This document shows positions 30,214 through 41,777 of a DNA stretch of 64,000 nt, one piece after another; position 1 is the first letter of the stretch, and the number at the start of each line of letters is the position of its first letter. The notes below the pieces were generated by a model. That model ran no database searches. It saw nothing but the letters and a program-made list of their open reading frames with translations, and was not told where the DNA came from. The stretch comes from Streptomyces violaceorubidus (lineage in GTDB: Bacteria > Actinomycetota > Actinomycetes > Streptomycetales > Streptomycetaceae), in assembly GCF_000717995.1 (NCBI RefSeq), contig NZ_JODM01000025.1, positions 1 to 64,000 of the forward strand, in the 5' to 3' direction. The translations under genes and the position numbers were made by a program.

Positions 30214-30275
30214 CCAGGCCGAAGCGGCATCCGGAAAAGCTACCGCTTAGTAGTTTTCTGTTGTACCGTGCAGTC

Positions 30276-31136
30276 ATGCCAGAAGCAGCCTCCGCAGCGG
30301 CCACCCGGGCCACCATCGGCGACAGCGAGTTCGACCGCGACACCGCCGTCACCCCGCGCGCCCCCGGCGTCTACGACCTCGACCTGTCGGCCGGCTGGAC
30401 GATCATCAACGCCGTCAACGGCGGCTATCTGCTGGCCGTCCTGGGCCGCGCCCTCGGCGACGCGCTCCCGCACCCCGACCCGTTCACCGTCTCGGCCCAC
30501 TACCTCACCGCATCCCGGCCGGGCCCGGCGGTCGTGCGCACCGAGACCGTCCGCACGGGACGCACCCTCTCCACCGGCCAGGCATCCCTCCTCCAGTACG
30601 ACGACGAGGGCAACGAGGTCGAGCGCATCCGGGTCCTCGCCTCCTACGGCGACCTCGACACGCTCCCCGACGACGTCCGCACCTCGGCCGAGCCGCCCGC
30701 GATCCCGCCGATGGACCAGTGCTTCGGCCCGGAGGACGGCCCCGCCCCGGTCGAAGGCAGCTCGGCCATCGCCGACCGGCTGATGCTCAAGCTCGACCCC
30801 GCCACCCTGGGCTGGGCGCTGGGGCAGCCCTCGGGCCGGGGCGAGATGCGGGCCTGGTTCGGCCTCGCCGACGGCCGCGACGCCGACCCGCTCTCCCTGC
30901 TCCTCGCGGTGGACGCGCTGCCCCCGACCGCCTTCGAGCTGGGGCTCAAGGGCTGGGTGCCGACGGTCGAGCTGACCGTGCACGTGCGGTGCCGCCCGGC
31001 ACCGGGGCCGCTGCGGGTCTCCATCACCACCCGCAACCTGGCCGGCGGCTTCCTGGAGGAGGACGCCGAGGTCTGGGACAGCGCCGACCGCCTGGTCGCC
31101 CAGTCCCGCCAGCTGGCCCGGGTCCGCCTCGGCTGA
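30276..31136 (+). CDS. Acyl-CoA thioesterase-like protein (double hot-dog)
   Basis: Protein of 286 residues of the TesB-like thioesterase superfamily. The N-terminal hot-dog segment has AGWTIINAVNGGYLLAVLGRALGDAL, DPFTVSAHYLTASRPGPAVVRTETVRTGRTLSTGQASL. The second hot-dog reads MRAWFGLADGRDADPLSLLLAVDALPPTAFELG and VRCRPAPGPLRVSITTRNLAGGFLEEDAEVWDSADRLVAQSRQLA. The likely reaction is hydrolysis of acyl-CoA thioesters, chain length unknown. ATG at 30276 follows GTACCG by a few bases, suggesting a leaderless transcript. It converges with a TetR gene. Confidence 0.85.
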   Translation: MPEAASAAATRATIGDSEFDRDTAVTPRAPGVYDLDLSAGWTIINAVNGGYLLAVLGRALGDALPHPDPFTVSAHYLTASRPGPAVVRTETVRTGRTLSTGQASLLQYDDEGNEVERIRVLASYGDLDTLPDDVRTSAEPPAIPPMDQCFGPEDGPAPVEGSSAIADRLMLKLDPATLGWALGQPSGRGEMRAWFGLADGRDADPLSLLLAVDALPPTAFELGLKGWVPTVELTVHVRCRPAPGPLRVSITTRNLAGGFLEEDAEVWDSADRLVAQSRQLARVRLG

Positions 31137-31148
31137 CGCGGGCCTTCC

Positions 31149-31775
31149 TCAGTCCAGCCAGTGCCTGCGGCCGACGCTGATCAGCCGCAGTTGCCGCCGT
31201 GCCGTCTCGACGGCCCGGCGGCGCTCCTCTTCCGGGGCGTCCAGCGTCTCCAGGAACAGGGACGCCGTGATCAGCATCTGGTCGACGTAGAGCCCCGCGA
31301 GCATCCGCAGGTCCGCCTCGCTCCAGCCCGCCGCCGACGCGTCCGTGGCCAGCTCGGCCCGCACCTCCTCGGCGAACCGCGCCAACTGCTCCCGTATGGC
31401 CCGGCGCACCGGCTGCACCCCGCCGTGCCGTTCCCGCGCGATGAAGCGGACGTGGGCAGGGTGCGCGGCTACGTGACCGGCGATCAGCTCGACGGCGCGG
31501 GCGATGCGCTCGTCGTCGTCCTCGGCCGGTGAGAGCGTGGTGCGGATCATCGGGTGCAGGCTGCCCAGCGCCTCCTCGACCAGCGCCACGCCGAGATCCG
31601 CCGTGGAGTGGAAGTGCCGGTAGAAGGCGGTCGGGGCGACGCCCACGGCGCGGGTGACCTCACGCAGCCCCAGGCTGCTCAGGCTCTGCTCCTCCAGCAG
31701 GCCGAGCGCCGCGTCGAGGAGCGCCTGCCGGGTCTTCCGCTTCTGCGCCTGCCGGACGCCGGAGGTGTGACTCAT
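31149..31775 (-). CDS. TetR-family regulator
   Basis: Repressor-type regulator of 208 residues. The N-terminal helix-turn-helix reads ALLDAALGLLEEQSLSSLGLREVTRAVGVAPTAFYRHFHSTADLGVALVEE. The C-terminal ligand-binding helices have no recognisable class. It is transcribed away from two small membrane-protein genes. Two near-identical 13-bp palindromes lie in the divergent promoter region, and one is 7 bases from the start codon. It probably represses itself and the small genes. Confidence 0.92.
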   Translation of the reverse strand: MSHTSGVRQAQKRKTRQALLDAALGLLEEQSLSSLGLREVTRAVGVAPTAFYRHFHSTADLGVALVEEALGSLHPMIRTTLSPAEDDDERIARAVELIAGHVAAHPAHVRFIARERHGGVQPVRRAIREQLARFAEEVRAELATDASAAGWSEADLRMLAGLYVDQMLITASLFLETLDAPEEERRRAVETARRQLRLISVGRRHWLD

Positions 31776-31781
31776 GCCATG

Positions 31782-31794
31782 CAGTTAACAACTG
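31782..31794. promoter_or_regulatory. Candidate TetR operator, site 1
   Basis: CAGTT-AAC-AACTG, a perfect 5-bp palindrome, lies 7 bases upstream of the TetR start codon. A 12-of-13 match is found 57 bases away (31839-31851) on the other side of the divergent promoter. Confidence 0.55.
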
Positions 31795-31838
31795 TTCTCC
31801 GGAATTGAAAAGCCGTGCGGCGCGCTAGACTGAAAAGT

Positions 31839-31851
31839 CAGTGAACAACTG
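31839..31851. promoter_or_regulatory. Candidate TetR operator, site 2
   Basis: CAGTGAACAACTG differs at one position from site 1. It follows TAGACT (31826-31831), a possible -10 element for the rightward transcript, and would overlap its start point. Confidence 0.55.
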
Positions 31852-31902
31852 TAACCACAATCGTTCACCGAAGCGTCCACGCAAGGTTGGGGGATCCGTT
31901 CC

Positions 31903-32070
31903 ATGCTGTTCCTCGTCGTCGCACTTCTGCTCTTCGGTGTGGTCCTGGGCGCCGTCGCCCACGCACCGCTGACCTTCTCCGCCGCGGCCGGTCTGGTCAT
32001 CGCCGTCTGGCTCGCCGTCTTCGCGGTCCGCGAGCGGCACGGCCGCCGACGCGGCACCTCCGCCCACTGA
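31903..32070 (+). CDS. Small two-segment membrane protein
   Basis: Predicted 55-residue integral membrane protein. Segment 1 is LFLVVALLLFGVVLGAV and segment 2 is FSAAAGLVIAVWLAVFAV. The C-terminus is basic (RERHGRRRGTSAH), so it should face the cytoplasm. ATG at 31903 follows GTTGGGGGATC. It lies directly behind the TetR operator region, so it is the most likely target of that regulator. Codon third positions are strongly G/C, which supports coding. Function unknown. Confidence 0.7.
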   Translation: MLFLVVALLLFGVVLGAVAHAPLTFSAAAGLVIAVWLAVFAVRERHGRRRGTSAH

Positions 32071-32122
32071 CCCGCGCCCACCAGCGCACGGTCCACCGAC
32101 GCACGGCAGGGAGAAGAACACC

Positions 32123-32416
32123 ATGCAGCTCACCGCACCGGCCGACCGCTCCACCGGCACCGACCGCGCCCCCCGTCGCACCGGCCTCCGGGACACCGAC
32201 GGCATGGCCGTCGCCTCGTTCGTCCTCGGTCTGCTCGGCCTGCTCGTCCTCAACGTCTTCCTCGGCCCGATCGCCATCGCCCTGGCGGGCGTCGCCCTGT
32301 GGCGCGGCACCGCCCGCCGCGGCCGGGCCCTCCTCGGCCTCGGCCTCGGCGTCGCCGACCTGCTGGTCCTGGTGACGTTCATGTCCGCCGACCACACGAT
32401 GTCGTGGAGCCTGTGA
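32123..32416 (+). CDS. Small DUF4190-like membrane protein
   Basis: Predicted 97-residue membrane protein. A hydrophilic N-terminus of about 25 residues is followed by DGMAVASFVLGLLGLLVLNVFLGPIAIALAGVALWRGTARRGRALLGLGLGVADLLVLVTF, the pattern of the DUF4190 family with two membrane spans around a small GxxxWRG loop. GGGAGAAG precedes the ATG. It follows the 55-residue gene after 52 bases and probably shares its TetR-controlled transcript. Function unknown. Confidence 0.75.
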   Translation: MQLTAPADRSTGTDRAPRRTGLRDTDGMAVASFVLGLLGLLVLNVFLGPIAIALAGVALWRGTARRGRALLGLGLGVADLLVLVTFMSADHTMSWSL

Positions 32417-32506
32417 GCCACCGCACCGTCGCGTCCTGGCCGGCGCGGGACGAGTCCGGCCTTGGTCCGAGACGGGGCGGAACCGCCCCGTAGAATCGGC
32501 CGCACC

Positions 32507-33676
32507 ATGGCTTACCTCGACCACGCCGCGACGACCCCGATGCTTCCCGAGGCAGTCGAGGCACTCACCGCGCACCTGGGCGTCACCGGCAACGCCTCCT
32601 CCCTCCACGCGTCCGGCCGCCGGGCGCGGCGCACCGTCGAGGAGGCCCGCGAGATGCTCGCCGAGGCGCTGGGCGCCCGCCCCAGCGAGGTGGTCCTCAC
32701 CTCCGGCGGCACCGAGGCCGACAATCTCGCCGTCAAGGGTCTGTACTGGGCCCGCCGCGACGCCGACCCGGCCCGCACCAGGGTCCTCGCCAGTCCCGTC
32801 GAGCACCACGCGGTCCTCGACGCCGTCCACTGGCTCGGCGAGCACGAGGGCGCCACCGTCGAGTACCTGCCGGTCGACACCCACGGCCGGGTCCACCCCG
32901 AGACGCTGCGCGAGGCCATCGCCCGCGACCCCGGCGACGTCGCCCTCGCCACCGTCATGTGGGCCAACAACGAGATCGGCACGGTCATGCCGGTGCGGGA
33001 ACTCGCCGACGTGGCCGCCGAGTTCGACGTGCCGCTGCACGCCGACGCGGTCCAGGCCTTCGGTCAGCTCCCGGTCGACTTCGCCGCCTCCGGGCTCGCC
33101 GCCATGACCGTTTCCGGCCACAAGATCGGCGGGCCCTACGGCATCGGCGCGCTGCTGCTCGGCCGGGAGTACACCCCGGTCCCCGTGCTGCACGGCGGCG
33201 GACAGGAACGCCACGTGCGCTCCGGCACCCTGGACGTGCCCGCCGTCGCCTCCTTCGCGGTCGCCGGCCGCCTCGCCGCCGAGCAGCGCGAGTGGTTCGC
33301 CCGCGAGATCGGCGCCCTGCGCGACGACCTGGTCGACGCCGTCCGTACGGCCGTCCCCGACGCGATCCTCGGCGGCGACCCGTCGCCCGGGGGCCGCCTG
33401 CCGGCCAACGCCCACTTCACCTTCCCGGGCTGCGAGGGCGACTCGCTCCTCCTCCTGCTCGACGCCCAGGGCATCGAGTGCTCCACCGGCTCGGCCTGCA
33501 CCGCCGGCGTCGCCCAGCCCAGCCACGTCCTACTGGCCGCCGGCACCGACCCCGACCTGGCCCGCGGCACCCTGCGCTTCTCCCTGGGCCACACCTCCAC
33601 CGGGGCCGACGTGGAGGCGCTCGCCAAGGCGATCGGGCCCGCGGTGGAACGCGCCAGGGCGGCGGGGCTGTCGTAA
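32507..33676 (+). CDS. Cysteine desulfurase (IscS/NifS family)
   Basis: PLP enzyme that takes sulfur from cysteine as a persulfide. It has 389 residues. The N-terminus [18 protein letters not shown] is typical. The PLP-lysine is in [19 protein letters not shown], and the active-site Cys is in [23 protein letters not shown]. Its neighbour one gene downstream is mnmA, so supply of sulfur for tRNA 2-thiouridine is a likely job, though it may also serve Fe-S assembly. Start ATG at 32507. An amidase gene on the other strand sits between them. Confidence 0.95.
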   Translation: MAYLDHAATTPMLPEAVEALTAHLGVTGNASSLHASGRRARRTVEEAREMLAEALGARPSEVVLTSGGTEADNLAVKGLYWARRDADPARTRVLASPVEHHAVLDAVHWLGEHEGATVEYLPVDTHGRVHPETLREAIARDPGDVALATVMWANNEIGTVMPVRELADVAAEFDVPLHADAVQAFGQLPVDFAASGLAAMTVSGHKIGGPYGIGALLLGREYTPVPVLHGGGQERHVRSGTLDVPAVASFAVAGRLAAEQREWFAREIGALRDDLVDAVRTAVPDAILGGDPSPGGRLPANAHFTFPGCEGDSLLLLLDAQGIECSTGSACTAGVAQPSHVLLAAGTDPDLARGTLRFSLGHTSTGADVEALAKAIGPAVERARAAGLS

Positions 33677-33743
33677 CCGACGGCTGTCGTAAGAGCGCTC
33701 GTAAGAGCGGTCGTCGGGCTGTCGTCAGGTTTGTCGCCGGGGC

Positions 33744-34457
33744 TCAGGCCTTGGTCGGCGGCTTCGACGGGCCGCTCGTGGCCGCCCGGCGCACCAGCTT
33801 CAGGTACCGGTCCCAGTCCCAGTGCGGCCCCGGGTCGGTGTGGTCGGTGCCCGGCACCTCCACGTGGCCGAGGATGTGCTTGCGGTCCACGGGTATGTCG
33901 TACCGCGCGCAGATCCCCGCCGTCAGCCGCGCGGAGGCGGCGTACATCGCGTCGGTGAAGTCCTGCGGGCGGTCCACGAAACCCTCGTGCTCGATACCGA
34001 CACTGCGTTCGTTGTACTCGCGGTTGCCCGCGTGGTACGCCACGTCCAGCTCGCGGATCATCTGGGTGACGCGACCGTCCTGCCCGACGATGTAGTGCGC
34101 GGCCGCCTGGTGCCCCGGGTCCTGGAAGGCGCGCACCGCGCTGTCGAAGCTGCCCTGCGTGACATGGACGATCACCATGTCGATGCCGAAGTCGTCCGGC
34201 CGGTCCGCCCGCCGCCAGTTCGCCTCCGACGCCGCGACCCAGCGCGCGCCCGCGTAGTCGACCGCGCCCTCCTCGCGGGGCCGCTCGACGCCCGGGATCC
34301 GCCACCACAGCCGGGACAGCTCGTCACGGGCCAGCACGCCGGTGCCCACGGCCGCCGCGGCACCGCCGACGATCAGCGCGCGGCGGCCGATGTGCCGGTC
34401 GCCGTCCGCGGACCCACCGCTCGTGGACCCGCTCGCGGATCCCTGCTTCGCCCCCAT
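33744..34457 (-). CDS. Tat-exported N-acetylmuramoyl-L-alanine amidase (amidase_2)
   Basis: Zinc amidase that splits muramic acid from the stem peptide, 237 residues. The Tat signal is [21 protein letters not shown]. The catalytic domain has [10 protein letters not shown] (first zinc His), [38 protein letters not shown] (Glu) and [30 protein letters not shown] with the second His and Asp. The ATG at 34457 begins the protein; alternative starts lie upstream in the divergent intergenic region. It converges with the desulfurase gene and diverges from mnmA with 60 bases between starts. Confidence 0.9.
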   Translation of the reverse strand: MGAKQGSASGSTSGGSADGDRHIGRRALIVGGAAAAVGTGVLARDELSRLWWRIPGVERPREEGAVDYAGARWVAASEANWRRADRPDDFGIDMVIVHVTQGSFDSAVRAFQDPGHQAAAHYIVGQDGRVTQMIRELDVAYHAGNREYNERSVGIEHEGFVDRPQDFTDAMYAASARLTAGICARYDIPVDRKHILGHVEVPGTDHTDPGPHWDWDRYLKLVRRAATSGPSKPPTKA

Positions 34458-34517
34458 ACGATCTTCAACGCATACTCGCGCGCTCCGGTTCCCGCCTCCC
34501 CGTACCCTGGAGGGGTT

Positions 34518-35648
34518 ATGACTGAGACCCCGCAGCGCACCCGTCCCCTCCGCGTCCTCGCCGCCATGTCGGGCGGAGTCGACTCCGCCGTCGCCGCCGC
34601 CCGCGCGGCCGAGGCGGGGCACGACGTGACCGGCGTCCACCTGGCGCTCTCCGCGAACCCGCAGTCCTTCCGCACGGGCGCCCGGGGCTGTTGCACCATC
34701 GAGGACTCCCGGGACGCCCGCCGGGCCGCGGACGTCATCGGCATCCCGTTCTACGTGTGGGACCTCGCCGACCGCTTCCGGGAGGACGTGGTCGAGGACT
34801 TCGTCGCCGAGTACGAGGCCGGCCGCACCCCCAACCCGTGCCTGCGCTGCAACGAGAAGATCAAGTTCGCGGCCCTCCTCGACAAGGCCCTCGCGCTCGG
34901 CTTCGACGCCGTCTGCACCGGCCACTACGCGAAGGTGATCCTGCGCGAGGACGGCGTCCGCGAGCTGCACCGCGCCTCCGACATGGCCAAGGACCAGAGC
35001 TACGTCCTCGGGGTGCTCGACGACCGGCAGCTCGCCCACGCGATGTTCCCGCTCGGCGACACCGTCACCACCAAGGACGAGATCCGCGCGGAGGCCGAGC
35101 GCAGGGGCCTCGCGGTCGCCAAGAAGCCCGACTCGCACGACATCTGCTTCATCGCCGACGGCGACACCCAGGGCTTCCTCGCCAACCGCCTGGGCAGGGC
35201 GGAGGGCGACATCGTCGACGAGGCGGGCAACCGGCTCGGCACCCACGAGGGTGCGTACGGCTACACCATCGGCCAGCGCAAGGGCCTGAGGATCGGCACC
35301 CCGGCCCCCGACGGCAAGCCGCGCTACGTCCTGGACATCTCCCCGGTGGACAACACCGTGACGGTCGGCCCGGCCGAGGCCCTCGACGTCGACGCCCTCC
35401 GCGCGATCAAGCCCCGCTGGTGCGGCGCCGCCCCCACCGGCCCCGGCACCTACACGGCACAGCTGCGCGCCCACGGCGGCGAGAGCGAGGTACGGGCCGA
35501 ACTGGTCGACGGCACCCTGGAGGTGGCCTTCACCGAGCCCGTCCGCGGCGTCGCCCCCGGCCAGGCGATCGTGCTGTACGACGGCACGCGCGTGGTGGGC
35601 TCGGCGACGATCGCGTCCACCACGCGCGCGACGGCCGGCGCGGCCTGA
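34518..35648 (+). CDS. mnmA: tRNA 2-thiouridylase MnmA
   Basis: Thiolates U34 at the wobble position of certain tRNAs, using ATP and sulfur from a persulfide. It has 376 residues. The PP-loop is [32 protein letters not shown]. The catalytic Cys pair appears as [12 protein letters not shown] (about residue 112) and [12 protein letters not shown] (about 210). The tRNA-binding blocks CTGHYAKV and [10 protein letters not shown] are present. GGAGGGG directly precedes the ATG. The desulfurase nearby on the same strand likely donates sulfur. Confidence 0.96.
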   Translation: MTETPQRTRPLRVLAAMSGGVDSAVAAARAAEAGHDVTGVHLALSANPQSFRTGARGCCTIEDSRDARRAADVIGIPFYVWDLADRFREDVVEDFVAEYEAGRTPNPCLRCNEKIKFAALLDKALALGFDAVCTGHYAKVILREDGVRELHRASDMAKDQSYVLGVLDDRQLAHAMFPLGDTVTTKDEIRAEAERRGLAVAKKPDSHDICFIADGDTQGFLANRLGRAEGDIVDEAGNRLGTHEGAYGYTIGQRKGLRIGTPAPDGKPRYVLDISPVDNTVTVGPAEALDVDALRAIKPRWCGAAPTGPGTYTAQLRAHGGESEVRAELVDGTLEVAFTEPVRGVAPGQAIVLYDGTRVVGSATIASTTRATAGAA

Positions 35649-35706
35649 GCGGACGCCGGGGCGGGCGCGGCGACGGCGTCGGCGACCGACCCGGCCTCCG
35701 CCCGCC

Positions 35707-36486
35707 TCACCCGGCGAGGAACTCCGCCAGCACCGGCGCCAGTACGCCCGGCTCCACCCTGTGGGTCTGCCGGTCCACGGTGCCGTAGGTGCCCTCCGGG
35801 GCCGCCTCCGCGATCGCGCGGGCCGCCTCGTGCCACCACGCGTCGCTCGCGCCGCCCGCGAGGACCAGCAGCGGCACGGTGATCGCGGCGATCTCGGTGC
35901 GGGGCACCCGGCTGTCGCCCAGCACGGCGTCGTCGTACGCCAGACTCGGTGCCAGCGACTCCATCCCGGCCCACATGGGCGCCTGCCGGGCACCGCGGAT
36001 CATCTCCTCGCCCAGCCCCGTGTGGCGCAGGAACAGCTCCACCGCGTCCCCGCGACGGCCCTGCCCCAGCGCCTCGGTGAGCCGCTCGGTGTACTCGGCC
36101 GCGGCCCGCGCGGCGGCGTCGTCCATGGCGTACGGCACCTCGTACACGGCGACCCGGCGCACCGGCAGGCCGCTCGCCGCCGCCCGGAGCACCAGCGCGC
36201 CGCCCGACGACATGCCGTACAGCGACGCCTCGCCGCCCGCCGCCTCGATCAGCGCCGCCAGGTCCTCGATCTCGCGTTCCACCGCGTAGGGCGCCGTGTC
36301 GCCGCTCTCGCCGCGCCCCCGGCGGTCGTACACGGTGACGTCGAAGCGGTCCGACAGTTCGGCGGCCAGGGGCGCCGTCGTGGCACCCGTCGACATCGCG
36401 CCGCCGACGAGGACGACCGCCGGTCCCCGCCCGGAGCGTTCGTAGGCGATGCGGGTGCCGTCACGCGAAACAGTCGTCTTCTCCAT
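35707..36486 (-). CDS. Alpha/beta hydrolase
   Basis: Predicted esterase or similar hydrolase of 259 residues. The oxyanion strand is PAVVLVGGAMSTGATTAPLA, the nucleophile elbow is LYGMSSGGALVL (Ser in GMSSG), the acid is probably in ITVPLLVLAGGASDAWW, and the last His is in DRQTHRVEPGVLA. YDRRGRGESGD between strand 3 and 4 is typical of the family. It converges with mnmA and is not obviously in an operon. Substrate unknown. Confidence 0.88.
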   Translation of the reverse strand: MEKTTVSRDGTRIAYERSGRGPAVVLVGGAMSTGATTAPLAAELSDRFDVTVYDRRGRGESGDTAPYAVEREIEDLAALIEAAGGEASLYGMSSGGALVLRAAASGLPVRRVAVYEVPYAMDDAAARAAAEYTERLTEALGQGRRGDAVELFLRHTGLGEEMIRGARQAPMWAGMESLAPSLAYDDAVLGDSRVPRTEIAAITVPLLVLAGGASDAWWHEAARAIAEAAPEGTYGTVDRQTHRVEPGVLAPVLAEFLAG

Positions 36487-36523
36487 GCCTGTGCAGACTG
36501 CCCTACGGCACGGGATTCAGCGC

Positions 36524-36856
36524 TCAGGACACCTCGACTTCGTAGAAACAGAGGTGGTCCTTGATCTGCGCGACCTCCGGCTTCGGGTCCGGGTACGCCC
36601 AGACCAGGTCGGCCGCGTCCGGCAGCGACCAGTAGGACGCGTCGCCCTTGAAGGGGCAGTGGGTGTGCGTGCCGGACGGGGTCAGCAGGTCGACGCGCAC
36701 GTCCCGGGGCGGGATGTAGTACCGGTCCGGACAGCCCGTCTCGTGCAGTACCAGCGCCCCGTCGCTCTCCGCCAGCACCTGCCCGCCGTGCACCACGCGC
36801 ACGTGCCGCTCGCTCGGCTCGACGGTGATGACGTGTCCCTTGAGTCCCTTGGTCAC
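36524..36856 (-). CDS. DUF427-domain protein
   Basis: Small cytoplasmic protein of 110 residues. The family motifs are VRVVHGGQVLAESDGALVLHETGCPDRYYIPPRDVRVDLL and HCPFKGDASYWSL, followed by DLVWAYPDPKPEVAQIKDHLCFYE. GTG at 36856 follows AAGGAGG at ideal spacing. It lies 37 bases upstream of the hydrolase gene on the same strand, so the two may be co-transcribed. The family has a beta-rich fold; its function is not known. Confidence 0.88.
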   Translation of the reverse strand: MTKGLKGHVITVEPSERHVRVVHGGQVLAESDGALVLHETGCPDRYYIPPRDVRVDLLTPSGTHTHCPFKGDASYWSLPDAADLVWAYPDPKPEVAQIKDHLCFYEVEVS

Positions 36857-36964
36857 GGTCGTCCTCCTTGGCTGGGTGGCCCTGGCTCGATGGCCCGCTC
36901 CTCCCAGGAGAGCACGGCCGGAAGCCGAGTTCTTCCCGCCCGCGCGGGAACGTACCGTTGAGCC

Positions 36965-37504
36965 ATGAACATCTGCGTCTTCCTCTCCGCCGCCGACCTC
37001 GACGAGCGCTACACGGGCCCCGCCAGGGAGTTCGCCGAACTCCTCGGCAAGGGCGGGCACACCCTCGTCTGGGGCGGCTCCGACGTCGGCCTGATGAAGG
37101 TCGTCGCCGACGGGGTGCAGGAGGCCGGCGGACGGCTGCTCGGGGTCTCGGTGGACTTCCTGGCGGCCAAGGCGCGCGAGGGCGCCGACGAGATGGTGAT
37201 CGCCCCCGACCTGGCCGAGCGCAAGCGGCTGCTGCTGGAGAAGGCCGACGCCGTGGTCATCATGGTGGGCGGCACCGGCACCCTCGACGAGGCCACCGAG
37301 ATCCTGGAGCTGAAGAAGCACGGGCACACCGACAAGCCGGTCGTCCTGCTCAACACCGCGGGCTTCTACGACGGCCTCAAGGAGCAGTTCCGCCGCATGG
37401 AGGACGAGGGCTTCCTGCCCCGCCCCCTCACCGAGCTGGTGTTCTTCGCCGAGGAGCCGGTCGGCGCGCTCGCCTACCTGGAGGAGAGCCAGGGCATCGC
37501 CTAG
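36965..37504 (+). CDS. LOG-family protein (TIGR00730 type)
   Basis: Rossmann-like protein of 179 residues in the family of cytokinin riboside 5'-monophosphate phosphoribohydrolases. The nucleotide signature is VVIMVGGTGTLDEATEILELKKHG, a variant of the usual PGGxGTxxE in which Pro is replaced by Val. The conserved GKGGHTLVWGGSDVGLMKVVADG sits near the N-terminus. It may hydrolyse nucleoside monophosphates to base plus ribose phosphate. It is divergent from the DUF427 gene and is 27 bases upstream of a dehydrogenase gene. Confidence 0.85.
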   Translation: MNICVFLSAADLDERYTGPAREFAELLGKGGHTLVWGGSDVGLMKVVADGVQEAGGRLLGVSVDFLAAKAREGADEMVIAPDLAERKRLLLEKADAVVIMVGGTGTLDEATEILELKKHGHTDKPVVLLNTAGFYDGLKEQFRRMEDEGFLPRPLTELVFFAEEPVGALAYLEESQGIA

Positions 37505-37531
37505 GGCACCGGTGGTGCGAGCATGGCGGGC

Positions 37532-38221
37532 ATGGCTACACATGTGATCACCGGAGCGGGCTCCGGCATCGGCGCGGCCGTCGCCCGCCGCCTGCACGCA
37601 CGCGGCGACGAGATCGTGCTGCACGTGCGCGACGCGGGCCGGGCGAAGGAACTGGCCGCCGCGCTCCCCGGCGCGAAGACGCTGGTCGGCGACCTCTCCG
37701 AGCCGGGCAAGCTCTCCTGGGCCCTGTCCCACCAGACGCTGCCCGACCGGGTGGACTCGCTACTGCACATCGCCGGGGTCGTCGACCTCGGCCCGGTGGG
37801 CGACCTCACGCCCAAGACCTGGCTCAACCAGCTGAACGTCAACCTGGTCGCCCCGGCCGAGCTGACCCGCCTCTTCCTGCCCCAGCTCCGCGTCGCCCAG
37901 GGCCAGGTGATCTTCGTCAACTCCGGCTCGGGGCTGAACGCCCACGCCGGCTGGGCCGCCTACGGCGCCTCCAAGCACGGCCTGAAGGCCCTCGCCGACG
38001 CCCTGCGCCAGGAGGAGCACGGCAACGGCGTCCGCGTCACCTCGGTCTATCCCGGCCGCACCACCAGCCCCATGCAGGCCAAGGTCCACCAGCAGGAGGG
38101 CAAGGAGTACGACCCCGCGCGGTGGATCGATCCCGAGTCGGTCGCCACGACCATCCTGATGGCCCTCGACCTCCCGAGGGACGCGGAGGTCAACGACCTG
38201 ACGGTGCGCCCCGGAAGGTGA
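37532..38221 (+). CDS. Short-chain dehydrogenase/reductase
   Basis: NAD(P)-dependent oxidoreductase of 229 residues. The cofactor loop is HVITGAGSGIGAAVARRL, the Asn region is LNVNLVAPAEL, and the active site is YGASKHGLKALADALR (Tyr and Lys). It is close to the previous gene on the same strand, so it may be co-transcribed. ATG at 37532 starts the natural MATHVITGAG; an ATG three codons upstream is possible. Substrate unknown. Confidence 0.88.
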   Translation: MATHVITGAGSGIGAAVARRLHARGDEIVLHVRDAGRAKELAAALPGAKTLVGDLSEPGKLSWALSHQTLPDRVDSLLHIAGVVDLGPVGDLTPKTWLNQLNVNLVAPAELTRLFLPQLRVAQGQVIFVNSGSGLNAHAGWAAYGASKHGLKALADALRQEEHGNGVRVTSVYPGRTTSPMQAKVHQQEGKEYDPARWIDPESVATTILMALDLPRDAEVNDLTVRPGR

Positions 38222-38303
38222 GCGCCCGCTCGTCGGGGGCGGCGGGCGTGGCGGAGGCGGCGGGGGCGGAATCCAGCCCCGCGCCCCTGCGTACGCTTGC
38301 CCC

Positions 38304-41521
<3,218 letters not shown>

Positions 41522-41777
41522 CGGTTGAAGGCCCCCCGATCGGCGCATATCAGATGCATACGGGTGGCCGGGTGGCATTCGGGCAACCGTCGACGACCAG
41601 TGCCCCTGGAAGCCTTCAGCGGCCTACTGTTGAGGGGTGCGCCCGCCGTGCCGAGCTGCGGTCGGGGCACCCCCCTGCCCCGAGCGACAGGGGAGGGGTC
41701 TCCCACGCGGAGCCGTTGAAGGTGGTCGAGGCGGGGGCCGCGTGGCGTGGGCACCGCCGGCTGTGAGAGGGACGGGA

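Noticed and set aside
33677..33743. Repeat-like CGTAAGAGCG segments between desulfurase and amidase genes
   Set aside because: Two short copies only, no clear stem with termination features, in a 67-base convergent gap.
41522..41777. Possible c-di-GMP riboswitch before the GGDEF-EAL gene
   Set aside because: I looked for the conserved GEMM core and did not see it. There are GC-rich inverted segments (GGGGTGC/GCACCCC), but no specific class can be supported.
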